Source: Plantactinospora mayteni (GTDB taxonomy: Bacteria; Actinomycetota; Actinomycetes; Mycobacteriales; Micromonosporaceae). From it: DNA of 55,435 bases. Under the pieces are notes generated by a model. The model saw only the letters and a program-made list of their open reading frames with translations. It ran no database searches and was not told the DNA's origin. Each line of letters starts with the position of its first letter. The first letter of the stretch is position 1. Location: positions 1-55,435 of the forward strand of contig NZ_BONX01000062.1 in NCBI RefSeq assembly GCF_016862935.1, in the 5' to 3' direction. Shown here piece after piece: positions 18,027-26,332 of this stretch. Made by a program: the position numbers and the translations under genes.

Positions 18027-18944
18027 CTAGTGGGCCCGGCGAGGTGCGACGGCCGCTGGCGATCCGGGTGGGCCGGGCGCCATGCTCAGGTTGGTCCGGC
18101 CGATCCAGGACGGCGGGTCCGTTCCGGTAATGGTGGGGCTGATCAAGCCGAGGTTGCCGTCGTAGCGGCGGTAGAGCAGGTTGCCGCGCCCGCTGTCGCG
18201 GTCGGTGTAGAAGACGAACGGCAGCCAGCCCTCGGCGAGTCGGTCGGCGGCCTGTGCCGGGGTGAGGATGGGGGTCTTGCGCGGGTTGACCGTGAGCGGC
18301 AGGGTGACCGGCATCGACGGTGGCCGCATGCTGCGCTGGCGGGCCAGCCGCAGCCCGGTCGGCCCGGCGCGATAGATGACGGCGTCCTCGCTGGTCTCGG
18401 CGTCGGTGAACAGGTGTACGTCGTAGTCCATCGCGTTCAGGAACGCGGCGGCCTGGCACGGCACGCCGGAGTGCAGTCGATAGGTCTTCAGCCGGGCGAT
18501 CTGCCCGTGGCCGGGTACGGACAGCGCCCGGCGTTCGGGATCGGGCCACGGCCACGGCTGCCACGCGGTGGTCAGCCGCCGGATCTGGCGCTCCAGCCGA
18601 GCCGCACCGGCCGCTATCGCGGTGGCTACCGGCCTGCCCGGCACCTGCATCCGGGCCGGTGCCCCGCAGACCCGCAGGTTCACCTGGACCAGGATCGGGC
18701 CACCGGGGCAGTTCCCGCCGGAGAGTCGTACTCGGGCACCTGCGGCGGGGACCTTGTGGTGGGCCAGTACCGCACCGATCATCGCCTGGGCGCAGTCCCG
18801 CTCGTCGGCGCCGACCAGACCTCGGGTGTGCACCTGCACCAGGCCACCGGCAGACGCCGATGACAGGCTGATGTCGGCATCGGGCGCGAGCAACTGGACA
18901 TCTCCCTCTGGACCCCGGAACCAATCCCGATTACGGTCGCTCAC
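18027..18944 (-). CDS. HPF/RaiA-like ribosome-associated protein with two C-terminal domains
   Basis: A 305-residue protein. Residues ~45-140 look like a divergent S30AE domain (the LERQIRRL helix is typical of the domain end). Two copies of the HPF-long C-terminal dimerisation domain follow, near 165-205 (AAAFLNAMDYDVHLFTDAET) and 235-280 (AADRLAEGWLPFVFYTDRDS, then YRRYDGNLGLI). Normal long HPF has one such domain. Family members dimerise inactive 70S ribosomes into 100S particles in stationary phase. The duplicated tail might bridge ribosomes intramolecularly or make this a degenerate regulator. The GTG at 18944 is the start; it lies 13 bp inside a short upstream frame. Confidence 0.85.
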   Translation of the reverse strand: MSDRNRDWFRGPEGDVQLLAPDADISLSSASAGGLVQVHTRGLVGADERDCAQAMIGAVLAHHKVPAAGARVRLSGGNCPGGPILVQVNLRVCGAPARMQVPGRPVATAIAAGAARLERQIRRLTTAWQPWPWPDPERRALSVPGHGQIARLKTYRLHSGVPCQAAAFLNAMDYDVHLFTDAETSEDAVIYRAGPTGLRLARQRSMRPPSMPVTLPLTVNPRKTPILTPAQAADRLAEGWLPFVFYTDRDSGRGNLLYRRYDGNLGLISPTITGTDPPSWIGRTNLSMAPGPPGSPAAVAPRRAH

Positions 18945-19173
18945 CCGGCGTCACTGTCGACAGGGTCAAAGGTCCCGACTCCGTCAGGACCACCTGCCCG
19001 CCTCCGGCGGTACGGACACCGTTGACCAGGAACGGGCCACCGCCGGCCACCACGCGGAAAGTGATCCTGCCCGTCGGAAGATCAGTCGCAGCCCACGAAT
19101 TCCTGCGACACCGTGGCCGGTACCGGTGCTCGTCGTCGGGTACGGCTGGGTCGCCCTGCGCCGCCTGTTCCCG
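18931..19173 (-). pseudogene. Possible gene remnant or small ORF after the MFS-like gene
   Basis: Immediately after the stop of the half-MFS gene the same frame stays open for about 80 codons. It ends with a TAA inside the start of the HPF-like gene. The second half reads like real protein (GRITFRVVAGGGPFLVNG, then VVLTESGPLTLSTVTPG) with good third-position G/C, but has no obvious start codon with a ribosome-binding site. It may be the decayed 3' end of a gene, or a C-terminus separated from the MFS-like gene by a stop. Confidence is low. Confidence 0.25.
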
Positions 19174-19878
19174 TCACGCCGACGGGGCGGCCGGAGGCTG
19201 AGCCGGCGGGGACGCCGGAGGCTGAGCCGGTGGGGACGCCGGAGGCTGAGCCGGTGGGGACGCCCGCCGTGTCAGGACGATGATCCCGCTCACCGCGGTG
19301 GCCAGCAACGCCACCACCCCGAACGGCACGGCCAGCATGAAAGGCAACCGCCAACCGACCAACCGCGCCAGAAGCGCCCCGATCACGGGTCCGAGAACCA
19401 GCCCCAGCACCACCGCACCGGCGACGAGTGGCGCCACCCACCCGCGCCGGGCCCGCGACTGCACGACCAGCACGGCCGTGACGCCCCAGGCCAGACCGGC
19501 CCCGAACCCGGTCAACGCGCGGCCGAGCAGCAGCGAACCGCTCCCCGAGGCCAGGGCGATCAGCAGCGATCCGGGAACCAGCAGCACGATCGCGGGCAAC
19601 GCGACAGCGGTCGGCCACCGTCGGCCGACCAGGGCGCCGACCGGAACCGCCAGTGCCGCCGGCAGCAGGAAGGCGACGAACATCCAGAGGATCCCCAAGC
19701 TCGGCAGATGCAAGGCCCGTTGGATCGCGGCCCCCTCCGGCCCGACGGTGAGGGTGAGCAGGAAGGCACCCAGCGAGGCGGCGAGTGCCGGCCCGATCAG
19801 CAGCCAGACCGGGCGGACGCCGGGGAGTGGGCCGTACGGGGGAACCTGGCCGGCGGCGCCGGGAGAGGGCGGGGTCAC
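19174..19878 (-). CDS. Half-size MFS-like membrane protein with Pro-rich repeat tail
   Basis: A 234-residue protein with about six hydrophobic segments between residues 22 and 205. The layout matches one half of an MFS transporter: helix 1 and 2, a VGRRW loop, helices 3-4 with GRALTGFGAGLAWG, which resembles the MFS motif C region, and helices 5-6. Complete MFS proteins have twelve, so this is either a truncated transporter or a protein working as a dimer. The tail holds three ASPPAQPP units encoded by 24-bp repeats. The frame remains open after the stop, so truncation by a nonsense change is possible. Confidence 0.6.
   Translation of the reverse strand: MTPPSPGAAGQVPPYGPLPGVRPVWLLIGPALAASLGAFLLTLTVGPEGAAIQRALHLPSLGILWMFVAFLLPAALAVPVGALVGRRWPTAVALPAIVLLVPGSLLIALASGSGSLLLGRALTGFGAGLAWGVTAVLVVQSRARRGWVAPLVAGAVVLGLVLGPVIGALLARLVGWRLPFMLAVPFGVVALLATAVSGIIVLTRRASPPAQPPASPPAQPPASPPAQPPAAPSA
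19192..19263. repeat. Three 24-bp tandem repeats in the tail of the MFS-like gene
   Basis: Units at 19192-19215, 19216-19239 and 19240-19263, identical apart from one position in the first. They encode the ASPPAQPP repeats on the minus strand. Confidence 0.9.
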
Positions 19879-20170
19879 CTGGGGCAGTGTACGGGCGCGG
19901 GGCTTGGCGGGGACGACCCCGCGGTGACGATGGTGCCGACCTCGTCAGCATCGGCGCGCAGAGCGGGGACCGTCGCAGGAGAGACGGTGGCCACCGCCGG
20001 GCTGGCCGACCCGGCGGTGACCGAACGGGCTCGGAAGCGCCTGTCCGAGCAGGTGCACCCGGTCAGGAAGATGAGCTGGCTGAAGAAGTCGTCCGGGAGT
20101 GGCGGGATCAGGTACACGGCCACATCCGCCGCACTTCCGGGGTGCCGGACGCGAAGGGTTGGCCCCAGCG

Positions 20171-20428
20171 CTAATAGGTGAAGGTCCAAAGGAAGTAGTA
20201 AGCGGGGCCGGTGGGGCCGTACTGGCGGTACTCGCAGTAGTACCAGCTCCACAGGCCGGTCTGGACACCCTCGTTGCCGTAGCTGTTGCAGAACTGGCCG
20301 TCGTAGTAGACGCCGCGCAGCGTACCGCCCGGCGGGTCCGCGGCGGCCGGAGTGGCGCCGATCCCGACCAGCCCGCCCAGTGCGAGCGTCACCGCCACTA
20401 CCAGGGTCGCCCATCTGCGTCCGCGCAT
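20171..20428 (-). CDS. Small secreted aromatic-rich protein
   Basis: An 85-residue precursor. The start at 20428 is fixed by an excellent ribosome-binding site (GGGAGGAGG, 5 bases upstream). A Sec signal peptide runs MRGRRWATLVV to the likely cleavage after PAAA. The mature part of about 50 residues is rich in Tyr, Trp, Phe and Gly, has two cysteines (FCNS, YYCEY) that could form a disulfide, and ends in LWTFTY. I recognise no family; an actinomycete-specific secreted protein is the safest description. Upstream open sequence in the same frame is not part of the gene. Confidence 0.75.
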   Translation of the reverse strand: MRGRRWATLVVAVTLALGGLVGIGATPAAADPPGGTLRGVYYDGQFCNSYGNEGVQTGLWSWYYCEYRQYGPTGPAYYFLWTFTY

Positions 20429-20800
20429 GAAGCCTCCTCCCGATACCGTCCACAGTGCACAGCGGCTCCCCGTCGAGCCGGAACCCGGGACATCGAAGTA
20501 TGTGAAAGTAAGGCTCACACGGGGGCGCGCCGTCCGGCTCCGGACAACGGGCGTTACTACCCCGACGATCCGCCAACGGAGTCTCCGTCGAACGGGCATC
20601 CGCCCTGACAGCGGCGAGGTCGGCTCCGGCCGACCCTGCGCGTCCGGCGACCCGACAGGCCGCGCGTGGCCGCGCCCTCGGAGTCCGCTGTCGTCGTCAC
20701 CCCGTCACCCCGTCACACTGGAGCCCGGGGTACGCCGGGCACCGCCACCCAGGAGGCGCGCCGCCGTGGCATGCGTCGCGGCCCGCATCGTCGTCCCGAC
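20429..20800. other. Intergenic region, nothing recognised
   Basis: About 370 bp between the secreted-protein gene and the P-loop kinase gene. It holds the promoter of the secreted-protein gene. Open frames on either strand are Arg/Pro-rich and look like compositional artefacts. Confidence 0.4.
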
Positions 20801-21346
20801 TCAGACGAGTCGGAACCGCTCCGAAGCGACGGCACGCCGGACTTCGGCGGCTGTCCGCACCGCGTCGAGGTCCCCAGTGTCGATCACGTGGTCTTCGAAC
20901 TCTTCGAGCTGCGCGAATGCGCCGTAAAGGCCGATGATCGCCTCGACATCCTTCAGTTCGCTGCCGGCGCGTCCCTTCGCGCGGGACAGCGTGGTGCCGA
21001 GGTCAGGTCTGAGCACCACGTAGTACACCCTCAGGTCGTCCCGCTCCGCCATCGCGCGAAACGGCGGCAGGAACCACGGCCCGACTATTCCGTCGACCAC
21101 GACGTCATAACCGCCACGGGCGAACGTCGCGACGGTCCCGACGATCGCCTCGACGACCACCTCATTCTGCCGCTGCGCGCCGGGCAGGAACGGCAGGACG
21201 AAACCCGTCCGGATCGATCGATAGAACAGGTCGGTCGTGAGATGTACCGTCGGGACGCTCGCATCGCTGGCAAAAAGCTCGGCCACCGTCGTCTTTCCCG
21301 CACCGGGCGGCCCGGTCAAGATGATCGCTTCACCACTCACGGTCAC
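20801..21346 (-). CDS. P-loop NTPase/kinase (chloramphenicol phosphotransferase-like)
   Basis: About 180 residues beginning just before TVSGEAIILTGPPGAGKTT, a perfect Walker A motif. It continues with HLTTDLFYRSIRTG and VVVDGIVGPWF, the layout of small AAA-type kinases such as chloramphenicol 3-O-phosphotransferase and shikimate-kinase-like proteins. The frame is open upstream to a GTG at 21415, but that extension shows no homology-like sequence. I place the start at the GTG at 21346, with the GTG at 21340 also possible. It might phosphorylate a small molecule, including an antibiotic, but the substrate is unknown. Neighbouring genes give no clue. Confidence 0.7.
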   Translation of the reverse strand: MTVSGEAIILTGPPGAGKTTVAELFASDASVPTVHLTTDLFYRSIRTGFVLPFLPGAQRQNEVVVEAIVGTVATFARGGYDVVVDGIVGPWFLPPFRAMAERDDLRVYYVVLRPDLGTTLSRAKGRAGSELKDVEAIIGLYGAFAQLEEFEDHVIDTGDLDAVRTAAEVRRAVASERFRLV

Positions 21347-21711
21347 CGACGTTAATCTGCCGACCTCGCGGGAAACAGTCTTGTCTTCTCGGTTGGCTTC
21401 CGCCGCCGGCCACACACGCCCCGAGCCTGCGCGCCGGTAAGGCGGTGCCGATCCGGGAAACCGCAGGTTTGTGCTTCAGGTCACAGCCCAGCACGTCACG
21501 TCCCACCGGACCGACCGTAAACCTGATCTACCACTGAACCTATTCAACCGGGGCAGCGCGGCGCGTTCGCCCCGTCTTTCACCTGCGGGACGACGGACCG
21601 CAAGAGGAGGCGCCGCCTCCGCCCGCATCGGCCCCCGGAGCCGCCGACGCCGGATCACGCACACCACCACACCCAATCGGGTACGGCGGCCGGTTCGCCC
21701 AGCCCCGGCAT

Positions 21712-21772
21712 CCGGTGGCTCGGTCTCGCCCTCGTCTCCGCCTCCCTCGCCGGAATTGGCGCGAGCCACCGG
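21712..21772. repeat. 11-bp inverted repeat, 39-bp spacer
   Basis: CCGGTGGCTCG at 21712-21722 is repeated perfectly inverted at 21762-21772. It could form a large hairpin or be a pair of protein-binding half-sites. There is no gene on either side within 230 bp. Confidence 0.6.
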
Positions 21773-21935
21773 CTAACACGCGCAATACCGCAGTGGACAC
21801 AAGCAGTCGCGGGCCGATGACGCGAAGCGATGGGCGGACCGGTTGTTCACCGCTGCGGATCAGGCAGCAGCCCGAAACCATGGTGCACTCCATGGCGCGG
21901 ACTATGCCCGGACCCAAGCCCGCAATCGCATCGCC

Positions 21936-21962
21936 TTAGCGTTCTGAGCGTCGACACGCTAA
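21936..21962. promoter_or_regulatory. Inverted repeat upstream of lsr2 (candidate operator)
   Basis: TTAGCGT at 21936-21942 and its exact complement ACGCTAA at 21956-21962 are separated by 13 bp. They end 42 bp before the lsr2 start codon. The position suits an operator or a leader hairpin. No matching regulator is known from the sequence. Confidence 0.4.
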
Positions 21963-22004
21963 TGTGCAACGGATACCAAGACAACTCTCGAAGGAGACTC
22001 CTCC

Positions 22005-22358
22005 GTGGCCAGGCAAATCATTCACAAGTTGGTCGACGACCTGGACGGCGGCGAGGCCGACGAGACGGTCAAGTTCGCCCTCGACGGCGTCCAGTACGAA
22101 ATCGACCTGTCCAGTTCAAACGCCGACAAGCTCCGGAACGCGTTCGCCCCCTACACCGCGTCGGGTCAGAAGATCGGCCGCAGCGCCGTGGTCGTCGGTG
22201 GCCGCGTCGCACGAAGCCGGGGCAGCGCCACGGCCGACCGAGAGCAGAACAAGGCGATACGCGCATGGGCCAAGAAGGAAGGTCGGGAGATTTCCGACCG
22301 TGGCCGCATCCCCCAAGAGATCACCGACGAATACCACGCCAAGGCCGGCAAGTCATAG
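22005..22358 (+). CDS. lsr2: Lsr2 nucleoid-associated protein
   Basis: A 117-residue Lsr2 homologue starting at GTG, with AAGGAG about 9 bases upstream. The N-terminal dimerisation domain begins MARQIIHKLVDDLDGGEADETV, and its YEIDLSS strand is typical. The C-terminal DNA-binding domain carries the AT-hook-like RGR motif (SDRGRIPQEI) near residue 100. Lsr2 binds AT-rich, often horizontally acquired, DNA and silences it, including specialised-metabolite clusters in Streptomyces. It is a single-gene unit here and may affect the two clusters in this window, although that is only inference. Confidence 0.97.
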   Translation: MARQIIHKLVDDLDGGEADETVKFALDGVQYEIDLSSSNADKLRNAFAPYTASGQKIGRSAVVVGGRVARSRGSATADREQNKAIRAWAKKEGREISDRGRIPQEITDEYHAKAGKS

Positions 22359-22510
22359 CCGCACCAGCCACGGTGCGCTGAACGCCGTCGAGCAATCCCC
22401 TCGACCCAGCGTCGGCGCACCGCCGCCGGCACGGCACGAGAGCGCCATCCCTACCGAACAAACCCGAACCGCCGGGCCGGCCGCCACGGCACCGTCCGGC
22501 AATCGACGCA

Positions 22511-23278
22511 CTACCGCTCGCGGCACCTGCGCGCGAGGTGGACGGTGATGTCGGCGGCGATCTCGACTGTCTCCGGCAGGACCTGCCTGATCCGGCGGAA
22601 CACCTGTGCCTGCTGCGCGGTCGACAGTTCGAGGTAGGCCGAGACGGTCGCGAGATAACCGACGTAGTGGTCAGCGCTCATCGTCAGGCGACGCTTGAGC
22701 ACTGACTGCCGTACGTCCACGAACCACTCGGACCGTTGAAGTTCCGTACCCGGCCACTGCATGTCATGTTCCGGTGGCGTCCCATCGGGAGACGGGATCT
22801 CGTCGCTCTCCAGATACGCTGCCCGAGCCGCGCGAACAGCCTCCCGTACGGCAGGGTCGGCCGGCTGGATTGGTCCACCGCACGAGGCGAACACGCCACC
22901 CGGCTCCAGTAACGCGGCCATCCGCGACCACCGGTCCACCGAGTCCGTCCAGTGCAGCGCGGCTGCCGCATAGACCAGCTCATATCTCTCACCCGGTCGC
23001 AGGTCCTCGAAGGAGGCTTGCACTGTCCGGACGTGTGCTGGCACGTGCTTGCGCAGCTCGGCCAGCATGGCTCCGTCCGGCTCGGTCGCGGTGACCCGGA
23101 TCCCCTGTCGAGCGAAGAGCCGGGTTGCCTTGCCCGTCCCAGCCCCGATCTCGAGGGCAGTCCGCACAGGTCCGCCCGCGTACGTCAGCACCCGGTCGAC
23201 AAGCTCCCCGGGATACCCCGGCCGGAACCGTTCGTACACTTCGGCCACCTGTCCGAAGCTCAGTGCGCGACCAGCCAT
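22511..23278 (-). CDS. SAM-dependent methyltransferase (class I)
   Basis: A 255-residue methyltransferase. Motif I is ALEIGAGTGKATRLFA near residues 40-55, followed by VTATEPDGAMLAEL and a motif IV-like region ELVYAAAALHW, the pattern of UbiE/trans-aconitate-type methyltransferases. I prefer the ATG at 23278 (MAGRALSFG), which has AGGA about 9 bases upstream, over the GTG/ATG at 23311. It stands alone between lsr2 and the sigma/anti-sigma pair. The acceptor substrate is unknown. Confidence 0.88.
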   Translation of the reverse strand: MAGRALSFGQVAEVYERFRPGYPGELVDRVLTYAGGPVRTALEIGAGTGKATRLFARQGIRVTATEPDGAMLAELRKHVPAHVRTVQASFEDLRPGERYELVYAAAALHWTDSVDRWSRMAALLEPGGVFASCGGPIQPADPAVREAVRAARAAYLESDEIPSPDGTPPEHDMQWPGTELQRSEWFVDVRQSVLKRRLTMSADHYVGYLATVSAYLELSTAQQAQVFRRIRQVLPETVEIAADITVHLARRCRER

Positions 23279-23399
23279 GCCGAGGATCCTGACACGATCT
23301 ACGCCGGCCATGCGCGGTCTTTCCGCTCCCCCGCCGTGCGTGCCGGCTGGATCCGGCCGGCGAGGCTGAGCCGCGCCGGCCGGACCGGGACACCGCTCG

Positions 23400-24809
23400 T
23401 CAGTCCGCGTCCCAGGCGTCGAGCTGATAACCGGGTCCGAAACTCTCGACGACCCGCTCGGTCCCGAGCACCGCGCCGGTCCCGTCGAGGGCTTGCAGGC
23501 GCAGATTCTCGGTACTCGGCACCCTCAGCACGAGAGCGGAGTTCTCCACCTGTCCCTGGGCCACCGCCCGGTCACCGAGCAGCGCGCGTACCTCGGTGGC
23601 GCCGGTGGGTGCGATCACCAGCAGGGTACGGTCCGGTGGGCCGGATGCGCCGTCGTCCGGGCCGAGCGGGATCGCCAGCAGCCGGTCGGGTGCCGCCGGG
23701 TCGGTCCGGGTCGCGAACTGGCTGCCCGTTCCGATGGTTTCGTCGGCGTGTTCCTGGCGGTAGGTTATCGCCACCTCGCCCAGCCATCCGCCGTCGACCG
23801 CCGGTGCGCTGACCACCGTGGCCAGTCCGTCGAATCCGATGCCGGTACCGGTCGTCTCGCCGCTCCAGACCACGGTCGGCAGCTCGGTCACGGTGTATCC
23901 CCAGCCGCCGGTCGCGGTGCTCATCGCGGCACGGGACTCGGTCGGGTGCAGCCGCCCCCGGACCTGCGACACCGCGGCGGCGAACTGGTCTTCCGTGACG
24001 CCCTCAGGTGCCCACGAACCGGGGCCGGGCAGCCGTTTCCGTACCTCGCCCGCGCAGCTTACCTGGAACCATTCCGGCCGGAGGCTGCCTGGCGGGCGGA
24101 CCAGGTAGGAACCGGTCGGCTCCGGCGTCCAGTTCTGCGGGGCGGGCATCCCAGCCGTGGCGAAGTCGCAGCCTTCCGGGGCGATGCCGACATAGCCGAC
24201 CTGGTCCGGCTCGTCGAGGCTCCCGAGGGTCAGGCTCTCGTACGGCTCCAACCCGTCGCCGAACCGCTCGGCGGCGGTACGGGCCAGTTCCTGAGGGCCG
24301 GCCCCCTGGTCCGCCACCATCCAGGCCATGGCATTCGGCCAGCCCCGGGAGTCGGGTCCGGTGAACACGAAAGCGGCGAACGCGACCCGGTGCGGGCCCA
24401 CGTCGTCGACGAACAACACCCGCACCTCCCGGACCGGCGTGGTCAGCCTCGGCAGCCGGCCGGCCCGCGCGTCGGCCAGCAGGGTCTCGGCCAGGGACGT
24501 CCGGTACCCCTGATCAGTGCCGATCCGGCCGCGCGGCTCGGACCGGGCCAGCCGGTCAGCCCAGGCCAGCATCCGTGCGCCCGCCGACTGGCTGGCCGCC
24601 GGTTCCGGAGCGGCCCCGCCGCCCGGCCGGAGGGTGGTGACGACGATCCCGACGGTGGCCAGCAGGGCGACCGCGCAGAGGGTCGCGGTGAGTGCCCGCC
24701 GCCGGCCCCGCCGGTGCCGGGCGAGCACCCGGCCGTATGGGTCCGGCTGCGGTCGCAGGTCCTCGGTCAGCTCGGTCAGGATAAGGCCGATTCGCTCGTC
24801 AGAACCCAT
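23400..24809 (-). CDS. Membrane-anchored protein paired with SigE-type sigma factor (anti-sigma-like)
   Basis: A 469-residue protein with an N-terminal cytoplasmic segment (about residues 1-38, Arg-rich end), one transmembrane helix (about 39-60, ALTATLCAVALLATVGIVV) and a large extracytoplasmic part without recognised motifs. Its start overlaps the upstream SigE-family sigma gene by 11 bp. This gene order and topology are usual for actinobacterial SigE-family sigma factors and their membrane partners, which may act as anti-sigma factors or stress sensors. I see no zinc-binding HxxxCxxC motif, so the anti-sigma role is inferred from position. Confidence 0.75.
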   Translation of the reverse strand: MGSDERIGLILTELTEDLRPQPDPYGRVLARHRRGRRRALTATLCAVALLATVGIVVTTLRPGGGAAPEPAASQSAGARMLAWADRLARSEPRGRIGTDQGYRTSLAETLLADARAGRLPRLTTPVREVRVLFVDDVGPHRVAFAAFVFTGPDSRGWPNAMAWMVADQGAGPQELARTAAERFGDGLEPYESLTLGSLDEPDQVGYVGIAPEGCDFATAGMPAPQNWTPEPTGSYLVRPPGSLRPEWFQVSCAGEVRKRLPGPGSWAPEGVTEDQFAAAVSQVRGRLHPTESRAAMSTATGGWGYTVTELPTVVWSGETTGTGIGFDGLATVVSAPAVDGGWLGEVAITYRQEHADETIGTGSQFATRTDPAAPDRLLAIPLGPDDGASGPPDRTLLVIAPTGATEVRALLGDRAVAQGQVENSALVLRVPSTENLRLQALDGTGAVLGTERVVESFGPGYQLDAWDAD

Positions 24810-25332
24810 GATTCTCCCTTGCCGGTGCCGCCATGCCGGACGTGGCCGTTCGTGGTTGTGGTTCCAGGGCCGCCCGCAGTCGGGCCAGTCCCCGGGAGGC
24901 GCGGCTCTTCACCGAGCCGACCGAGCAGCCCAGCGTCTCGGCGACCTCCGTCTCCGGCAGGTCGGCGACGTACCGGAGTACGATCACCGCCCTGGTTCGC
25001 GGCGCCAGCGCCCGCATCGCCTGCCAGAGCGCCTGCCGCTCGGTGACCCGGTCCGCCACGTCGCGGACCGGCCGGTCCGGCAACAGGGCGGTCACCACCT
25101 CCCGGGCCCGGTACCGGCGCCACATGGTGATGTGATGGTTGACCATGACCCGCCGCAGGTACGCCATCGGCTCGTCGACCCGCCGCCACCGGCGCATCGC
25201 CTTCACCAGGGCGCCCTGGACGAGGTCCTCCGCATCGCCCGCCGACCCGGTCAGGTGATAGGCCACCCGCAACAGGTCCGGGTAGCGCGCGTCGACGAAC
25301 TCCTTGAAGCCGCCGTCGTCGTCCGATGCCAT
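24799..25332 (-). CDS. SigE-family RNA polymerase sigma factor (ECF-type)
   Basis: A 177-residue ECF sigma factor. Region 2 spans about residues 8-75 (YPDLLRVAYHLTGSAGDAEDLVQGALVKAMRRW is its core), and region 4 spans about 105-160 (LPETEVAETLGCSVGSVKSR is the helix-turn-helix). The compact size and the sequence of region 4 (ETLGCSVGSVKSRASRGL) are typical of the actinobacterial SigE-family group. It is coupled by an 11-bp overlap to the membrane protein downstream, its probable partner. I see no autoregulatory promoter in the 215 bp upstream. Confidence 0.93.
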   Translation of the reverse strand: MASDDDGGFKEFVDARYPDLLRVAYHLTGSAGDAEDLVQGALVKAMRRWRRVDEPMAYLRRVMVNHHITMWRRYRAREVVTALLPDRPVRDVADRVTERQALWQAMRALAPRTRAVIVLRYVADLPETEVAETLGCSVGSVKSRASRGLARLRAALEPQPRTATSGMAAPARENHGF

Positions 25333-25548
25333 CTGCTCTCCACTTCTGTCCGCTACCCAACACGACCCTGAGCGGGGCAGAAACGTTGATGGCCGACGGC
25401 GGATTTTCCGGCTTGCCTGCGGCGACCGGCGGCGGTGGAGTCAGCCGGGCAGCGCGGTGGGCTCGACCGGCGGCCGAGCCGTCCGGAGAGCCGGGTTACG
25501 CGATTCCTTTCTGGTTTGAACGTCCCGGCGAGAGCGGTCCTACCGTTG

Positions 25549-26277
25549 TCAGTGGCAGTGCTGTTCGTGCTCTGCGCCGACCGGCCCGACCCCCGGCCGG
25601 GTCCACTGCGGTACGGGGCGGCCGTCCCTGCGCCATCTCGTGTAGGTGGGGTCCTGCGGCCAGCCCTCGGGCGAGTCCTCCCACGCCTCCTGCCGGCCGT
25701 AGGCGGTCATGTCGAGCAGCTTGTGCGACGACATGATCGCCTCGACGCCTCGGCCGGTCGTCTCGTACGTGAGGAAGAATCGGTCGCCCTGGCGCAGGAA
25801 GCACGCGATGATGCCGCCGCCGGCGTAGGCGGGATCCTCGACGCCATGGCTGGAGAACCACGGGTGGGTGTAGCCCATGAACTCCCGGAACGGCGCCATC
25901 TCCTCGTACGGCCCCTCGCCGAAGACAGCGAAGGAGATGCCGCGTTCTTCGAGGTAGGCCGCGTTCTGGAAGTCCCAGACGGAGGCGGTGCAGCCTTCGC
26001 ACTGGTCCTCGAACGGCTTCCCGGGGTGCCACATGTGCTTGTAGACGACGAGCTGGTCACGTCCGTCGAAGATCTCCGACAGCGGCGTCGAACCGTGCGC
26101 TCCGACGAGCGAGATCGGGGTGACCTCGGTCATCGGCAGGCGGCGCCGGGCCGCGGCTATCGCGTCGCCCTCGCGCGTGTGCGCCTTCTCGCGGCCAAGC
26201 AGCGCCGCCCGCTCGCGGAGCCAGGTCTCGCGGTCGACGACCTGCGGGGCAGGGGTACTGGTATAGATGGTTGCCAT
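25549..26277 (-). CDS. DUF899 family thioredoxin-like protein
   Basis: A 242-residue protein with the DUF899 pattern: a basic N-terminus (REKAHTREGDAIAAARRRLP), VYKHMWHPGKPFEDQCEGCT (the CEGCT dithiol of the thioredoxin-like fold), FAVFGEGPYEEMAPFREFMG and a C-terminal HWR-type region. Members are thought to be redox-active, but no reaction is established. It is divergent from the HxlR regulator 55 bp away and is likely controlled by it. The start at 26277 is the first Met and fits the family N-terminus. Confidence 0.9.
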   Translation of the reverse strand: MATIYTSTPAPQVVDRETWLRERAALLGREKAHTREGDAIAAARRRLPMTEVTPISLVGAHGSTPLSEIFDGRDQLVVYKHMWHPGKPFEDQCEGCTASVWDFQNAAYLEERGISFAVFGEGPYEEMAPFREFMGYTHPWFSSHGVEDPAYAGGGIIACFLRQGDRFFLTYETTGRGVEAIMSSHKLLDMTAYGRQEAWEDSPEGWPQDPTYTRWRRDGRPVPQWTRPGVGPVGAEHEQHCH

Positions 26278-26291
26278 GCGGCTATCCTAAG

Positions 26292-26319
26292 CATAGCTAG
26301 TACTTTCTTGACCATAGCT
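26292..26319. promoter_or_regulatory. Direct-repeat operator candidate between DUF899 and HxlR genes
   Basis: The 7-bp sequence CATAGCT occurs at 26292-26298 and again at 26313-26319, exactly 21 bp apart, or two helical turns. The 55-bp intergenic region is clearly AT-richer than its surroundings and must contain both divergent promoters. The repeats are good candidate half-sites for the HxlR-type regulator. Binding is inferred. Confidence 0.45.
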
Positions 26320-26332
26320 CTGGCCCGGGTTA

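Larger units (their letters stand above)
21347..22004. other. Long intergenic region upstream of lsr2
   Basis: About 650 bp with no convincing gene. Short open frames on both strands are low-complexity. The notable content is two inverted repeats, listed separately, and the lsr2 promoter region. No tRNA or other RNA gene is visible. Confidence 0.5.

Noticed and set aside
19879-20170. Possible gene between the MFS-like and secreted-protein genes (frames on both strands)
   Set aside because: Both strands read plausibly (minus: IPPLPDDFFSQLIFLTGC; plus: EEVVREWRDQVHGHIRR) but neither has a start with ribosome-binding site or a known family.
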